DNA of 64,000 bases from Furcasterigmium furcatum (Eukaryota > Ascomycota > Sordariomycetes > Glomerellales > Plectosphaerellaceae): NCBI GenBank assembly GCA_001599815.1, contig BCIA01000008.1, positions 1,178,001 through 1,242,000 on the forward strand, read 5' to 3'. Numbering within the stretch: the first letter of the stretch is position 1; the number at the start of each line of letters is the position of its first letter. Made by a program: the position numbers and the translations under genes. The notes beneath the pieces were generated by a model. It searched no databases. It had not been told where the DNA came from and saw nothing but the letters and a program-made list of their open reading frames with translations. Shown here one piece after another: positions 23,698 through 34,781 of the stretch.

Positions 23698-24275
23698 CTA
23701 CTTCTTCTCTAGCAGCGGCGAGATGGCCGCTAGTTGCCTCTTGTGCTCCCCCTTCTCAACCATATCATCTATCGTCTTCGCCGCCACTTTCATAGCCTCA
23801 ACACCAGCAGGAACACCGCAGTAAATGGTGGCCTGAAGTATGGCCTCTCGGACCTGCTCCTCGGTGAGACCGTTCCTCAACGCCCCACGTACATGGACGC
23901 CCAGTTCTGGCCAGCTCTTCAGAGCAACCAGCATACCGATGTCTGTGAGCCCATACGCGTCAACTTGCGGTTATGTCAGGGCAATCCGGGGTAGACCTAC
24001 TCAGCAAGCTGCGCTGCTTGCGATCCAAGCCGGGGCGAGACCAGATATTGCCCCAGCACCACCTGATGTAAGAGAAAAGCCTCATCAGTTCATCTTCTTG
24101 GGACTCCTTGCCGATTTCAGATGGGATGACTGAGAACATACTCCGTGACCAACTGCTGGCCGGGGTAGGCAAACTCGCTGGACCCATTGCGCAGGGCAGC
24201 GTCAACGTATGTGTCACCGACAACCTCTCGGCGATTCTTGAGACCAGTCTCAAAAAGGTCCTTGCTGGCAGACAT
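23698..24275 (-). CDS. Carboxymuconolactone decarboxylase (CMD)-family protein
   Basis: Three exons (24275-24142, 24062-24001, 23942-23698) encode 146 aa. The N-terminal half reads WGNIWSRPGLDRKQRSLL-NIGMLVAL, and the C-terminal half reads GVHVRGALRNGLTEEQVREA. Both are hallmarks of the AhpD/CMD fold, and the length is typical of gamma-carboxymuconolactone decarboxylases. The usual role is decarboxylation of 4-carboxymuconolactone in protocatechuate catabolism, but many fungal members lie in other pathways, so the exact reaction is open. It is cytosolic. It is divergent from the HIBADH-like dehydrogenase across a promoter with tandem TACCCCAAT elements. Confidence 0.88.
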
Positions 24276-24745
24276 GATGAAATTTGTGCGGTGGCGTGTG
24301 GGCGCGGATATCTCGTGGCGTGACGGGGCTTGCCTCGGAGACGACCAACAGATGACGGGGGTGAACGATCGTGAGCTTATGTATACTGGTAGTTACCCCA
24401 GCTGGGCCTTCAAGGTGGGCCAGTCCATGTGAAATCGATTCGACCCATTGTGCCGAAAGTCACAACAAGAGCACTGGGCTCAGTCTGGTTACAGTTGGGC
24501 ATGGGGATTGTAAGTCAGCAAGCCCCCCAAGTCGAGTTTCTACCCCAATCTACCCCAATGCCCCTAACCCCAAGGCAACCCTAGTGCCAGGACTCCATCT
24601 CGAAGGGTCAATTTCTGAAGCTCATCCACCCTGAGTTGGGCCGACAAATGTCGCGAGCAGAGAGGTCAGTATCCATATAAGCTTCACGCACCGGACCAAG
24701 CCGTGGCAGCTGATCCAAATCCGGCATTATCTTGAGCACCCCAAA
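24276..24745. promoter_or_regulatory. Divergent promoter with tandem TACCCCAAT elements
   Basis: This region of about 470 bp lies between the CMD and dehydrogenase start codons. TTTCTACCCCAA starts at 24537 and TACCCCAATC is followed directly by TACCCCAATG (24541-24560). A third CCCTAACCCCAAGG lies at about 24562-24575, and TTACCCCAGC at about 24393. Confidence 0.5.
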
Positions 24746-25789
24746 ATGACAGCACCAGGCAAGGTTATCAATGGACAGGCGCCTTCAGATGCGCCCAAGA
24801 CCTATGGCTTCATCGGACTGGGCGTCATGGGATATGGCATGGCGAAGAACCTCCGCGATAAGCTCCCTCCGTCGGACACTATTCTGGTCTGCGAGATTGC
24901 TGCGTCCAGGCGGGATCAGTGGATCAGCGAGAATGGTCCCAACGTCCAAGCTGCGGAGACGCCGCTGGAGATCGCTCTAAAATCCGTCGGTACTCATTCT
25001 ACTGGCCTCTTGGCCTCTGTGTTGGATTGGAGCTAACAGGCGACCTAGGATGTCATTATTACGATGCTGCCGAGGGGAGAGCATGTCTACAAAGTCTTCA
25101 CCGATCCTTCAACTGGTCTGCTGGCAGGCAGTGGCCTGGGCCTGCAGGACAAGCTCTTCATTGAATGCTCAACAATTGACGTCGAGACATCTCTCAGAGT
25201 GGCTAAAGCAGTCAAGAACTCCAAACTGGGAGTCTTCTCGGATGCCCCCGTATCTGGCGGTGTGGGCGGTGCAAATGCCGGCACCCTCACCTTCATGGTT
25301 GGCGCCCCCTCCGTGGAGGTTTTCAACCGCGTCAAGCCGGTTATTTCGCTCATGGGAAACCCGGAGAACATCTTCCACTGCGGAGATAACGGTGCGGGCC
25401 TGGCTTCAAAGCAGATCAACAACTACATGTCAGCAGTGAACATGATCGCCGTCTGCGAGGGTCTCAACATGGGCCGCTTGCAGGGACTCGATCTGAAGGT
25501 GTTGTCCGACATCATCAACACGTCGACCGGCATGTCGAGGAACAGCCGGGAGCAGAATCCAGTCAAAGGCATCTCCCCTACAGCCTCGTCGGCCAAAGAC
25601 TTTGAGGGAGGCTTCTCGACTGAGCTGTGCTCTGGGGTCGTGGACATGGCTGTTGGGCTCGGCGAGCAATTGGGGGCAAGGACGATTCTAGCCTCGGCCA
25701 CCAGGGACTTCTACAACGATGCCAAGGAGAGTGAGAAGTGCAAAGGAAAGGATTTCCGGAGCATCTTCAGCGTGTTCACGGAGAGTTAA
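24746..25789 (+). CDS. NAD(P)-dependent beta-hydroxyacid dehydrogenase (3-hydroxyisobutyrate dehydrogenase type)
   Basis: Two exons (24746-24985, 25049-25789) encode 326 aa. The N-terminal Rossmann fold starts GFIGLGVMGYGMAKNL. The substrate loop is DAPVSGGVGGANAGTL, and the catalytic Lys region reads GAGLASKQINNYMSAVN. These are the three signatures of the 3-hydroxyisobutyrate/tartronate-semialdehyde/6-phosphogluconate dehydrogenase family. No mitochondrial presequence is seen, which argues against the valine-pathway enzyme and for another short hydroxyacid. The intron donor is an uncommon GTCGGT, but phase and the resulting KS-DVIITMLP junction fit the family. Promoter elements are shared with the neighbouring CMD gene. 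Confidence 0.88.
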
Positions 25790-26028
25790 GAAGTGCCTAG
25801 AAATGATAAGTCTACCTTGATCAGACTTGCGGCCCCTGTGGTATGATTTCTAGTGGCCTGTCACAGCAATCTCATGCAGGGTCTAACTATACTCTATAGA
25901 TCTGATCTGTGAGGGTTTGGTAAGATGTCTTCGTGTTAGAGTGCCACCTTCTATGACAAATAGCCAGGCCATGCCATGCTCCGTGTCCGTCAATGGAATG
26001 TACAACCAGCGACGAACGCCGTGATCAC

Positions 26029-27042
26029 TCAAACTGACCCCGGGAAGAATCTTCCCCGCCTCTTCGCATCTTTCTCCCATTCCGCATCATGCGCAAAAAC
26101 AACCTCAACGGCCCCAAGCTCCGTCTTCCCCGTCTGCAGCTCTCGAATGACCCCCAATGTCCGCTTAGCGAGCTCCGGGTCTTTGTGAATGCAGCATATC
26201 TTCCCAGGATACGCAGCATCCTCCCAAGTAGCGATCTCCTTCTCTCCCGTCAGAAGCCGAAGGTCGTGGCACGAGTCGCCGGCAAGGTAGACGTAGGAGC
26301 CGTCAGCGACACGGCAGAGGAGATTGATGTGGCCGTCCAAGTGGCCGGGAGCGTCTACCAGGAGCACGGATCCGTCGTCGAAGATATCAAAGGTGTTTGA
26401 AAGAGGTCCCAGAGCTTTCCATTCCTTGCTGGAGGGGAACCATGCAGAGGATGCCTCAGATGTCCTCGATGCAGATCCCACATGTGGTGGCGCACCCCGG
26501 GATAGGACTCCTCCGACCTTTGACTTCATCTGCGCGTCAGGAAGCTCAATGAGGCGCTCCATGTCGATGATGCCGCTCTCGAAGTGATTATGACTGCCTG
26601 GGGCCGTGGCTGAGCTGCCATCTATCAGGCTGGCAGCACCTGGGCCGACCACGTAGGTCGAACGCGGATAGTCCCATGGCGTGCCGATGTGATCCCAATG
26701 CAGATGACTGAAAACAATCAGGTGGATGTCGTCCGGGGTAAGGTTTCCCTTGGCCAGAGAAGCGACTGTGTCTGGTTCACCGGAAGCTGGCTGACGGGTC
26801 TGGAGATGTTTCCTTATGGGCTCCGCGTAGTCATCAAGGTTCTTGCGGATGCCCAAGTCGAAGACAATACGGGTGGTCTCCCCGGATGTTGGGTCTTGAC
26901 GTTGTATCAGGAAGGACAATGATGGGACAGTCTTTCGGACTGTTGGATCGTCCAGGGGCGCGATGAAGAATGACACGGGAAGTGTCAGGAAGCCCGCATC
27001 CAGGGCATGTACCGTTACAAATGGTTTGCTGACCGAGCCCAT
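26029..27042 (-). CDS. Metallo-beta-lactamase-fold hydrolase (lactonase-like)
   Basis: A single exon encodes 337 aa and starts at the ATG at 27042. The zinc motif HLHWDH is at residues 113-118, with later ligands in GHLDGHINL and AGDSCHD and a C-terminal His in FAHDAEW. The order and spacing fit the MBL superfamily group that includes quorum-quenching lactonases. In a catabolic context a lactone-ring or thioester hydrolase is the likeliest role, but the substrate is unknown. No signal peptide is seen. It converges with the dehydrogenase on one side and is divergent from the MDR gene on the other, with TTTCTACCCCAA between. Confidence 0.9.
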   Translation of the reverse strand: MGSVSKPFVTVHALDAGFLTLPVSFFIAPLDDPTVRKTVPSLSFLIQRQDPTSGETTRIVFDLGIRKNLDDYAEPIRKHLQTRQPASGEPDTVASLAKGNLTPDDIHLIVFSHLHWDHIGTPWDYPRSTYVVGPGAASLIDGSSATAPGSHNHFESGIIDMERLIELPDAQMKSKVGGVLSRGAPPHVGSASRTSEASSAWFPSSKEWKALGPLSNTFDIFDDGSVLLVDAPGHLDGHINLLCRVADGSYVYLAGDSCHDLRLLTGEKEIATWEDAAYPGKICCIHKDPELAKRTLGVIRELQTGKTELGAVEVVFAHDAEWEKDAKRRGRFFPGSV

Positions 27043-27664
27043 TCTGGATTCGAACTTGCCCCCGGAACAGAGGCGTTGAGCGGAAGAAGAACGAAGGTGG
27101 GAGGTGACAACTTCGTGAAGGGATAGCTGGCGAGATCTGGGAGGTTCTGCGGCGGCTACTACGTGTGTCGGGGATCACAGCTTGATAAGAAGCGCCTGGG
27201 GAGGAGTGAAAGCAAGCATCCTCGTCACGCTCTTCTGGACGCGATGTAATTGCTCCAATGCCCCCGGGGTATCACATACCAAGCTGACGTGGAGTGGTAG
27301 CCCCGCGAGTGTGCCTCGTCGATCCCCGAAAAGATGGACGGTCAAGACGCCCAGTAGTACAAACACGAGTCTCGTTCTAGGCCATCTTCTGGTGGAGGTG
27401 GATTTCAGACCTCAGTGGTGTTTCTACCCCAACCCCGCCCCCGCCATCTCTGGGCCGCCAGCTCGGAGAAAGAATCGCTGGGAGCTGATCAGACATCCAT
27501 CTCCAGGCTCTGGCCGGTACACCCGGCAGGGGAATACGCCAAGAATAAGTCGTAGTTCAAGGCGCCGCTGTCTTCAAGTGTGTCTGGCTTGTGCCCGGCC
27601 GTGTGTTTAGCTGGGCGAGACAACATTGAATCCCGGACCTGCACGCCGTAAACCACCCGCCAGC
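27043..27664. promoter_or_regulatory. Divergent promoter (MBL hydrolase / MDR dehydrogenase)
   Basis: This region of about 620 bp lies between divergent starts. It contains TTTCTACCCCAACCCC from 27421, the exact 12-mer TTTCTACCCCAA found also at 24537. No additional gene is seen. Confidence 0.5.
27421..27432 (+). promoter_or_regulatory. TTTCTACCCC element, site 3
   Basis: This is an exact 12-mer match to the site at 24537-24548. It lies 233 bp upstream of the MDR start codon. Confidence 0.45.
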
Positions 27665-28801
27665 ATGGCCACCGCCCAACAGGAGCAGCCCGTCATGCTC
27701 GCCGCAGTCGTCGAGCGCTTTAACGAGCCCTACAACCTCAGGATGGTCCCGCGTCCTCCTCAACCAACGGGCTTCAAGATCCTCATCCGCGTTCTGGCCG
27801 CCTCATACTGCCATACCGACTCCGTCTTTGCCAGTGGCGGCCTCTCCCAGAGCCTGCCCCGCGTTGGCTGCCACGAGTTCTCCGGCGAGGTTATCTCCCT
27901 TGGCCACCGCGTGTCCCCCGACCATCTCCCGGTGGGCACCATCGTCGGCGTCCCTGGCCGGGCTTTCGACCCCTGCGGCCAGTGCTTCGAGTGCGCCAAT
28001 CCCGACGGCGATGCGGAGGGCTACTCTGTATACTGCCCGAGAGCCGGAAATCTCGGGTTGACTCGGGATGGGGGGTTCCAAGAGTACTGCATCGTTGATA
28101 GCCGGCAGATCGCGCCTCTGCCTGCGGGCATGGCGCCGACCCAGGCCGCGCCTCTGATGTGCGCCGGCTTGACGGTGTGGGCGGCCCTCCAGCGGGGCCG
28201 TGATTTCGACGACAGCAGGACGGTCTCGGCGCCCGGCGCAAAGAAGATCAAGGTGGCCATCATCGGCGCGGGCGGCGGACTCGGTCATCTCGGCGTGCAG
28301 TTCGCGGCACACCTGGGCCGTGAGGTCTGGGCCATCGATGCAAACGATCGTGCCCTGGATCTCGTTCGCAAGGTCAAGAGAGAACTGGGCGCTGCGGGGG
28401 AGAGTGTCACCGTTCTGGATGCGAGGACGGGCGACGCAGAGGCCCTCAGAGGAAAGGAACTCGATGGAGGCGTGGACCAGGTCATCCTGCTCCCGGAGAG
28501 CCAGGCTGCTTTTGATATGGGCATGAGACTGGTATCGAACCATGGGGCGATGGTGGTCCTGAGCTTTCCACGGGAGAAGCTCCGTTTCGACGCGCATGAC
28601 GTTGTTTTCAGGGACATCCGAATTCTGGGGAGCTTGGTGGGACGAAATCACCAGCTGAGGGCCATGCTTGACTTTGCCGTCAAGCATTCGGTCCGAGCAG
28701 ACGTCAAGACATACGCTTTCCGCGACATCAACCGGATGGTGGAAGAGGTGCATGGTGGTGACGGGTCGAGCGCGAAATGCGTGGTAGATATGTCTCTATA
28801 G
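27665..28801 (+). CDS. Zinc-dependent MDR alcohol dehydrogenase
   Basis: A single exon encodes 378 aa. The catalytic-zinc residues are in SYCHTDS, GCHEFSGEV and the Cys of MCAGLTVW. The structural-zinc lobe carries four Cys (CGQCFECANPDGDAEGYSVYC, read in two parts). The nucleotide-binding Gly motif is IGAGGGLGHLG. It is of the propanol-preferring/AdhP type and cytosolic. I use the ATG at 27665 because the earlier in-frame codon at 27626 is TTG. It likely oxidises an alcohol intermediate or reduces an aldehyde in the local pathway. It converges with the C2H2 regulator. Confidence 0.92.
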   Translation: MATAQQEQPVMLAAVVERFNEPYNLRMVPRPPQPTGFKILIRVLAASYCHTDSVFASGGLSQSLPRVGCHEFSGEVISLGHRVSPDHLPVGTIVGVPGRAFDPCGQCFECANPDGDAEGYSVYCPRAGNLGLTRDGGFQEYCIVDSRQIAPLPAGMAPTQAAPLMCAGLTVWAALQRGRDFDDSRTVSAPGAKKIKVAIIGAGGGLGHLGVQFAAHLGREVWAIDANDRALDLVRKVKRELGAAGESVTVLDARTGDAEALRGKELDGGVDQVILLPESQAAFDMGMRLVSNHGAMVVLSFPREKLRFDAHDVVFRDIRILGSLVGRNHQLRAMLDFAVKHSVRADVKTYAFRDINRMVEEVHGGDGSSAKCVVDMSL

Positions 28802-28873
28802 CGAATCAGTCCAGGTCACACATGATTGATGTTCGGATATGATACGGCACGAATGTTTCGGTGCTTGTTCGCC

Positions 28874-31814
28874 TCAGCTATCGAGTAACGTGTCTGCCAC
28901 CAAGGACAGCCCGGTTCCGATGATATGCACCATCTCGAACACGTTGAATCCTTTGAATGTTTCCGCCCAAAGAGCCACGGCGAGAGCGGCGAGGCGGCGA
29001 ATGAAGACGGGGGTCCAAACCAGCTCGTGCACCTCGTCGCAGGCATCAGCCGGCCCAAACACCAGCGCCACATCAACGTCTACACTCGCCATTTCATCAG
29101 CGCCTGTGTCCATCAGGTCCGCGAGGTCTGTCTCCCGTATCAGACCGGCGACCATCTCCAGGAGCTTGCGTTCGTCACGCCGTAGCGAGGCAAGGCCAGA
29201 CTTCTGGACAGATCCGGCGATGGAGCGAAGCCAGTGCGTCAGCAGAAATGCACACTCCAGGTTACTGAGTGAGTGCTGAATGCTCCAGTTGAGGGTTTGC
29301 GTTCGGGCCACAAAGGGAATGCCCACTCGCACGGGAATGCTCAGGGCATGTATGCACTGCAGGACAGCCCTGTCGAGATGCGGCGAGCGCTCCGAGACGA
29401 AAATGTCAGGGCTGTCATCGCCCATGGGGGTGAAGGCGCGAGCAATGAACGCTGGATCCCGTTCTATCAGGTGCCTGCTCGGCCCCAGATTCGCATTGAG
29501 GCGGATGTAAGCCAGCCGGAGAAGCGCGGTAGAGTTGAACCCCAAGGGGCCTTTTGGAGAGGATGGGTCGAGGGTCGATTCATGGGTGGCATCCCACGAC
29601 TCCTGCCACGCTCGAAGTCCCGCCTCCATCCGCTTGATGAAGGCCTCAGGCAGGGTTTGAGACGAGTCGGCGAGACAGCTGTTGGCGTTGCGGGCCCAGA
29701 ATATCTGTTGCAGCAGACCATTGACCAGGACGTAGTTGCCAAACGCCGAAGCCGGGCCGGTGCAGTCGGTTTCGCTTCCGCCATATTCAGTATGTATCGG
29801 CCGGCCAGATGCGAGAACCTCGAGGGATTCCTGAAAAGGCCTGGAGGCAAGGCCCTCCGCGGATCGTGCTGCCTCCCACGCGGTGGCACTTGCTGCCCGC
29901 CATTCCAGACCGCTCCCGGGAAGATTCACTCGGAGCTCCTGATTGAGGATCATAGGGGGCACGTTGAAGGCAACAGATTGAAGATTGAACAGGACGTAGG
30001 CCACGCACAGAGTCCGCCGGCGTTCCTCGGCAGAACTCCAGGTGTTCCACGTCGTGAGCTCCTCGCGTGCCTCGGGCTTTGATACACCCATTTCACGGAT
30101 AAGCGTTGCAAGCTGACTGGACATGGCGAGGGCATCAGACACGACGTCTCGATCGCCCCAGGACGTCAATGCCATGAGGACAGCCATGGCCTGCGCAAGT
30201 TGCAGTCGGCATGTGTCTGCGCTATCTTGGGACACGGCCGGCCCTTCGGCTTGCCTTGACCGCGCGGACTCGACACTGTCTCGGCACAGGCCGTCTCCAG
30301 AACGGAAGGGCCGCGGAGGCCATGACGTATCCGGCGGTATTGGTGCATGAGATTGCCTCGTCATCCGAGCCCGCGTCGCAGAGATGGAGGCATGGCCGGG
30401 AGACGTGCTTGTGAGTCGCGTCATGGCGCGGGTTGTCAACTGCGAGAGCCTCCAGGAAATGATGGACCTTGCAGCATGATAGAGCTCGTATCCTTTGGCA
30501 TGCTCGAATCGGTAGAGGGCACCAACCGCCGCCAGTGAGAGAATGAGCTCGGGGTATTTGCTGGCCGGGAAGAATGTTGGCCAATGCAGAAACGGTAGGT
30601 GGGCGTCGAACCCGCGGAAGTACCCCTCGAGAAACCGTGACAGCGTGTGTCTGCTCGGGAGATAGAAGGTATCGGGAAGGATGCCGCGGAGCTGGTCAAG
30701 GGCAGCTTGAATCTGCCGGTAGTCGCCTATGGAAAGGCGCCACGGGAGAATGGCCGGTGCTGCGCGGGCCACTCCGCTGTGCTGCGATCTACGTGGCCCA
30801 GAAGTAATGTAGGATGTGTTCCTGCCGGATGGTTCAAGGTCTCCTGGTGGAGTCGCCGCGCCGTCTTGGCGTTGTGAGGCGGCATCTGCGGAGGTTGGAG
30901 ATGGTTCCAGTGAAGGAAGTCTTGAGTTGAGCGGTTCGGAGTCTACGTTCTGGGGCGCGACAGCAGTGCCGATTGGGCCATGAGCGATCTGTGACGCCAG
31001 GGATGAAGAGTTGTGGGCGTTGACGGTGTGTTGGTGCAGGCTGGGATGGTGGCCGGTTGATAGAGGAACGAGTGGTATCTCTGAGTCTAGAAAGCTCGTG
31101 GGGAGGAACTGATGGTCATTGAACGCCTGGCCGTCGATGTCGAGATTCCAGAGAAAATCGATGCCGGCGCCAGAAAAGTAAGGATCAGGGAAGTTGGCGT
31201 CCTGCCAAAGAGTCGCGGAGCCTTGGCCAGGAGCCATGGGGTGCTGCTGCTGAACATCAGGCACAGGATCATCCGTCATGGCTATCGCATAGTCCTGCAA
31301 CGGCGGCACGTCGTTCGAGAAGGCGGCGGGTTCGTCATCATGCGTCCTGTCGTCGTCCCCGGCGTCGTCGTCGACAGTACCTCCGATGGCTACGATTGTC
31401 TCTTGCCAGTCAGGTCCCAGCTCCGCCGTTGCTGCAGACTCGAGGGCCCCCTCGCCGGCGGCTGTGGGCTCATCCGGGGTGGTATTTGGGTGCGATTGGC
31501 GCTGGTGGCGGGCGAGAAGGTCCCTAGAGATGCTGTTAGTAGATGGTCTCGACGAAGCTTCGCATCTTGGCGCATCCTATCCTTACTGTCTCGAGAAGCG
31601 CAGGCCGCATTCACATCTGAAAGGTTTCTCTCGGGTGTCTATTACGGATTGAGTATTAGCAAACGCCACACTTGCGAGGCGGGTGGCCGCTCGCTGGTGG
31701 AATGCACCCACGGATACGTTCATGGCGTCTGAGGTGTTCCATGCGCTTGAACTGTCTGTGGCAGAAGCTGCAAGGAGCCACCCGCACTTTCGGCCTGCCC
31801 ACTGACCCCGGCAT
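28874..31814 (-). CDS. C2H2 zinc-finger transcription factor with fungal-specific regulatory domain
   Basis: Three exons (31814-31718, 31638-31587, 31523-28874) encode 932 aa. Two N-terminal C2H2 fingers are split by introns: CSFCHRQFKRMEHLRRHE, then KPFRCECGLRFSRQ and DLLARHQRQSH. An acidic, Ser/Pro-rich linker leads to a fungal_trans domain (LPFLHWPTFFPASKYPELI, about residue 360) and a helical C terminus. This architecture is common in pathway-specific activators. It sits inside the catabolic cluster between the two MDR genes, so it is the obvious candidate for its regulator. Its own promoter lacks the TTTCTACCCC element, and C2H2 proteins often bind CCCC-type sites. The link is inferred. 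Confidence 0.9.
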
Positions 31815-32274
31815 TTTGGTTGTGTAGATGTGGCGAAAGAGGGCCGTCGCGGGGAAGGGTGCGATGAATGGAAGAAGTTCAGCTGGTGCAAAGCTCAGAC
31901 GGTGGATTGACGGCACCAGATGGGCCCGGGGTGGACGTCAGGTCGCCCCTTCCAGTGGAGGTTCCATCGCATCACCTGCATTCTACGGCGGGGGCCCGGG
32001 GCTAATCGGCGTTGTTGTTAGCGCGCCGAGGCGTGCGGAGTGCACTGGAGCAACTTGAAATCGGGACGAGATTTGGGGACCTAGCGGGGTTGCGACTCAG
32101 CATGTTCGACCGACTCCAAGTCAGCAGCACCATCAACCTTCCCATACAGTACTATACACCCTCTTAATGATTCTTCCATTCTGCACCGTGTATTGCCTCT
32201 AATCAAGTTCAATTTGTCAAGACTCAACGACGGCCGGATACAAGGCTCATGCCATATGCCATGGCCCAGCCACT
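31815..32274. promoter_or_regulatory. Promoter of the C2H2 regulator
   Basis: This is a GC-rich stretch (GGCGGGGGCCCGGGGC near 31986) between the regulator start and the 3' end of the zinc dehydrogenase. No TTTCTACCCC element was found and no gene is seen. Confidence 0.4.
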
Positions 32275-33495
32275 TCAAGGCGTCAGCAGCACCTTGTGCA
32301 CCTTGTGAGCCGCGAACAGTTCATACGCCTCCTCCGCGTCCTCCAACCTCATGCGCGTCTCACACAGAAACCCGACCTTGTCCTGGACCTGCGCCAGGCA
32401 AGCCAGCGCCTTCTCGAAGATGCCCCTGACCGGACACCGCCCCCAGGCGATCGTCACGTTTTTGGCGTAGAGCGCCGGCCCCGAGAATGAGAGCTCGGCC
32501 GTCTGAACGCCCACGCTGCTGATGCTCCCGAACGGACGCACGAGATCGATGCAGAGATGCATCGCATCCGGGAGCCCGACCACCTCGAGCACGACGTCTG
32601 CTCCGCGGCCGCCTGTCGCCTCGCGGATGGCCGACACCACGGGCTCGTGTAACGACGCGCCGTCGGCACCGACAGGCAGGAGGACCGGCCGCGCACCCAG
32701 ACGCTCCGCCTCGGCCAGCCGCTCCGGCACCCGGTCGATGGCGAAGACGGTGTCGCACCAGGTCAGCGCCGAAGCCACGGCGCAGATGCCGACAGGCCCG
32801 CAGCCGACGACCGCCGTGACGGTGCGTTTGGCTTCCTCCCGCGGGAGGGGCTCCAGGAAGCGCGAGGCGGCGAAGTATCCCGTCGGGAAGATGTCGCCCA
32901 TTAGCACGAGGAGCCCCTCTGGGATCGTGTCGGGCTGGCGCACCAGCGTCGAGCTGGCCTGTGGCACGCGGACGTACTCTGCCTGCCCCCCGTCGATGCT
33001 GCGAGTTCCCGCGCTGTTTCCTGGCCGTGATTGTCAGTGGCAGGCACATCATCCCAAGCTGAGGGGGTGGTCTCACCAAACAAGTACCCTTCCTCGCAAC
33101 GACTCGTCTGTTTCCTTTCGCAGTAGAAGCAGCTCCCGCACTGGGTCGTGAAAGTTGACTACGATGCGGCGTGAGTAAGAAGAGGACGAATATCATCGAC
33201 ACTTTGCTGCGCTCTGGCTTACCACTACAGCATCCCCGACCTGGAAGCCCTTCACCCCGTCGCCCATCGCGTGCACTGTCCCGGCAAACTCGTGCCCAGG
33301 AATGAAACCTGTAGGGATCTTCTGGTGCCCGCGATACCAGTGCAAATCACTGCCGCAAAGCGCGGCAACGCTGACCTTTACAATGACATCGTCGGGGTCT
33401 CGGATCTGGGGGACGGGGCGCGTGGCCACGGAGACCTTGCCAATCTTGTCAAAGACCACGGCTCGCATCGTGTTGTTGCTGGGTCCCTGCGACAT
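32275..33495 (-). CDS. Zinc-dependent MDR dehydrogenase (threonine/sorbitol dehydrogenase-like)
   Basis: Three exons (33495-33223, 33158-33077, 33020-32275) encode 366 aa. Catalytic-zinc residues are in ALCGSDLHWY and IPGHEFAGTV. The structural-zinc Cys set spans exon 2 (QCGSCFYCERKQTSRC). The dinucleotide fold reads VVGCGPVGICAV. The second part keeps GGRGADVVLEVVG. The sequence is closest in feel to bacterial-type threonine/alcohol MDR members. It forms the far end of the catabolic cluster. Its upstream region carries TTTCTACCCCA at 33754, about 260 bp from the start. The substrate cannot be fixed from sequence. Confidence 0.9.
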
Positions 33496-34414
33496 CGTGA
33501 TGGTCTGGTCTCAATGCGGGGGGGATATGATGAATGCTCCCGTGCCACGAGTGAGTATCTCAATACGCCTGGCCGTCACAGATGATGTATCCGTTGTAGG
33601 CTCTTAATAAGTCTTCCCTCCATCAGAAGGCAATGTTCGAGGCCCATCTCAGGCGAAGGTTCTAGGCCAAAATCTTGGAGACACCTGCGGAGCCAGGGAT
33701 GGGGATGGTTCACTCTCCAAGTGACCCCAAGTCTTCACTAGCTCGTGACGGCATTTCTACCCCAGAGCTGGATACTCACCCCACGGGGTCGATTCTAAAC
33801 ATACCAAACACCCAACATTCACGGACCATCGAACGCGCCTGTTGCCTGCTTCCAGAGGCCATGAGTCAGCGGTTTTCTGACATGGAAGACAAAAGCAGCC
33901 AGCGTACCTTGGGCAATATGCCCGCCGAGCTCCTGTCAACTTCGCTGCGAGACTCATTACCACCGACTTTCGAAACTGGCATTTTGTAGGATGTGGCAAC
34001 CCATTCACCCACCATGTCTGGTTTCAACCATGTTACTAAGGCCGTGGAGGTTGTCTACTCCCAACTCTGCAAGATTGTGAGTAAGACGGCGGCAGAGAGC
34101 CCAGAATATCTGATGGTCCCGGACTCACGGGATATCAGTCCGTCTCAGGCACCCTGCACCGGCCAATATGGAAACGTCTCACGAATAGACGCCAGCAAGT
34201 CAGCTCAGTTAATGTATTAATCTCAGCTCCTCTCTTCTTACCCATAGACAAAGGGAACAGACTCTTGGAAACCTTCCGCTGGTGTAGATCTTCACGCTCT
34301 GCTTCTTCGTGTGAAATCTCTCTCGCGACCATCCTCTTCCTCTCATCCCCTCCCATTACAACAGCACCAGCGCAGCCAGCCATGAGGAATCGCAGCGGGG
34401 GACAGCCAGGCGGC
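33496..34414. other. Intergenic, promoter of the zinc dehydrogenase
   Basis: This contains TTTCTACCCCA (33754-33764). Short open frames on both strands have no recognisable motif. Confidence 0.4.
33754..33764 (+). promoter_or_regulatory. TTTCTACCCC element, site 4
   Basis: This 11-base match to the sites at 24537 and 27421 lies 259 bp upstream of the zinc dehydrogenase start. Confidence 0.4.
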
Positions 34415-34634
34415 TCATGAGAACCGCCGCCCGGCAACCCACCCGACCGCGATCCCGACGCCCATGACCGCGACCAGCACCGCCGCAACGGTCACCGTCC
34501 GACCGTCCTCGATCTCCTTGCCGAGGACGTCGACCCACGTCCGCCGCAGCCGCAGCACGCCGATCCGCATGAAGAACATCTCGTGCACGTCCACCGCGGC
34601 CCCGGCGTGCGGGAGCTTGAGTTCCACCGAGTCC
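34415..34634 (-). other. Possible 3' exon with a transmembrane segment
   Basis: This frame has almost exclusively G/C third positions, like real exons here. It ends in a hydrophobic stretch (VTVAAVLVAVMGVGIAVGW). It could be spliced to the gene at 34782: the TGA that ends that frame is embedded in a perfect GTGAGT donor (34785-34780), and acceptors at 34636-34635 or slightly upstream keep phase. If spliced, the protein would gain about 70 aa and a membrane anchor. If not, it is an orphan frame. Confidence 0.35.
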
Positions 34635-34781
34635 CTCGGCTTGGGATGTTTCGACTCGACGCTTCGCGCGGGGGAAATTTATTGGCTTAGCCTGTCAGCT
34701 GGACGCACAAAGAAGACAAGCAGACGCGGACGGATTCCAAAAGCACGACGACGGGGAGGGGAAGCGGCACGCGGGGAAAAC

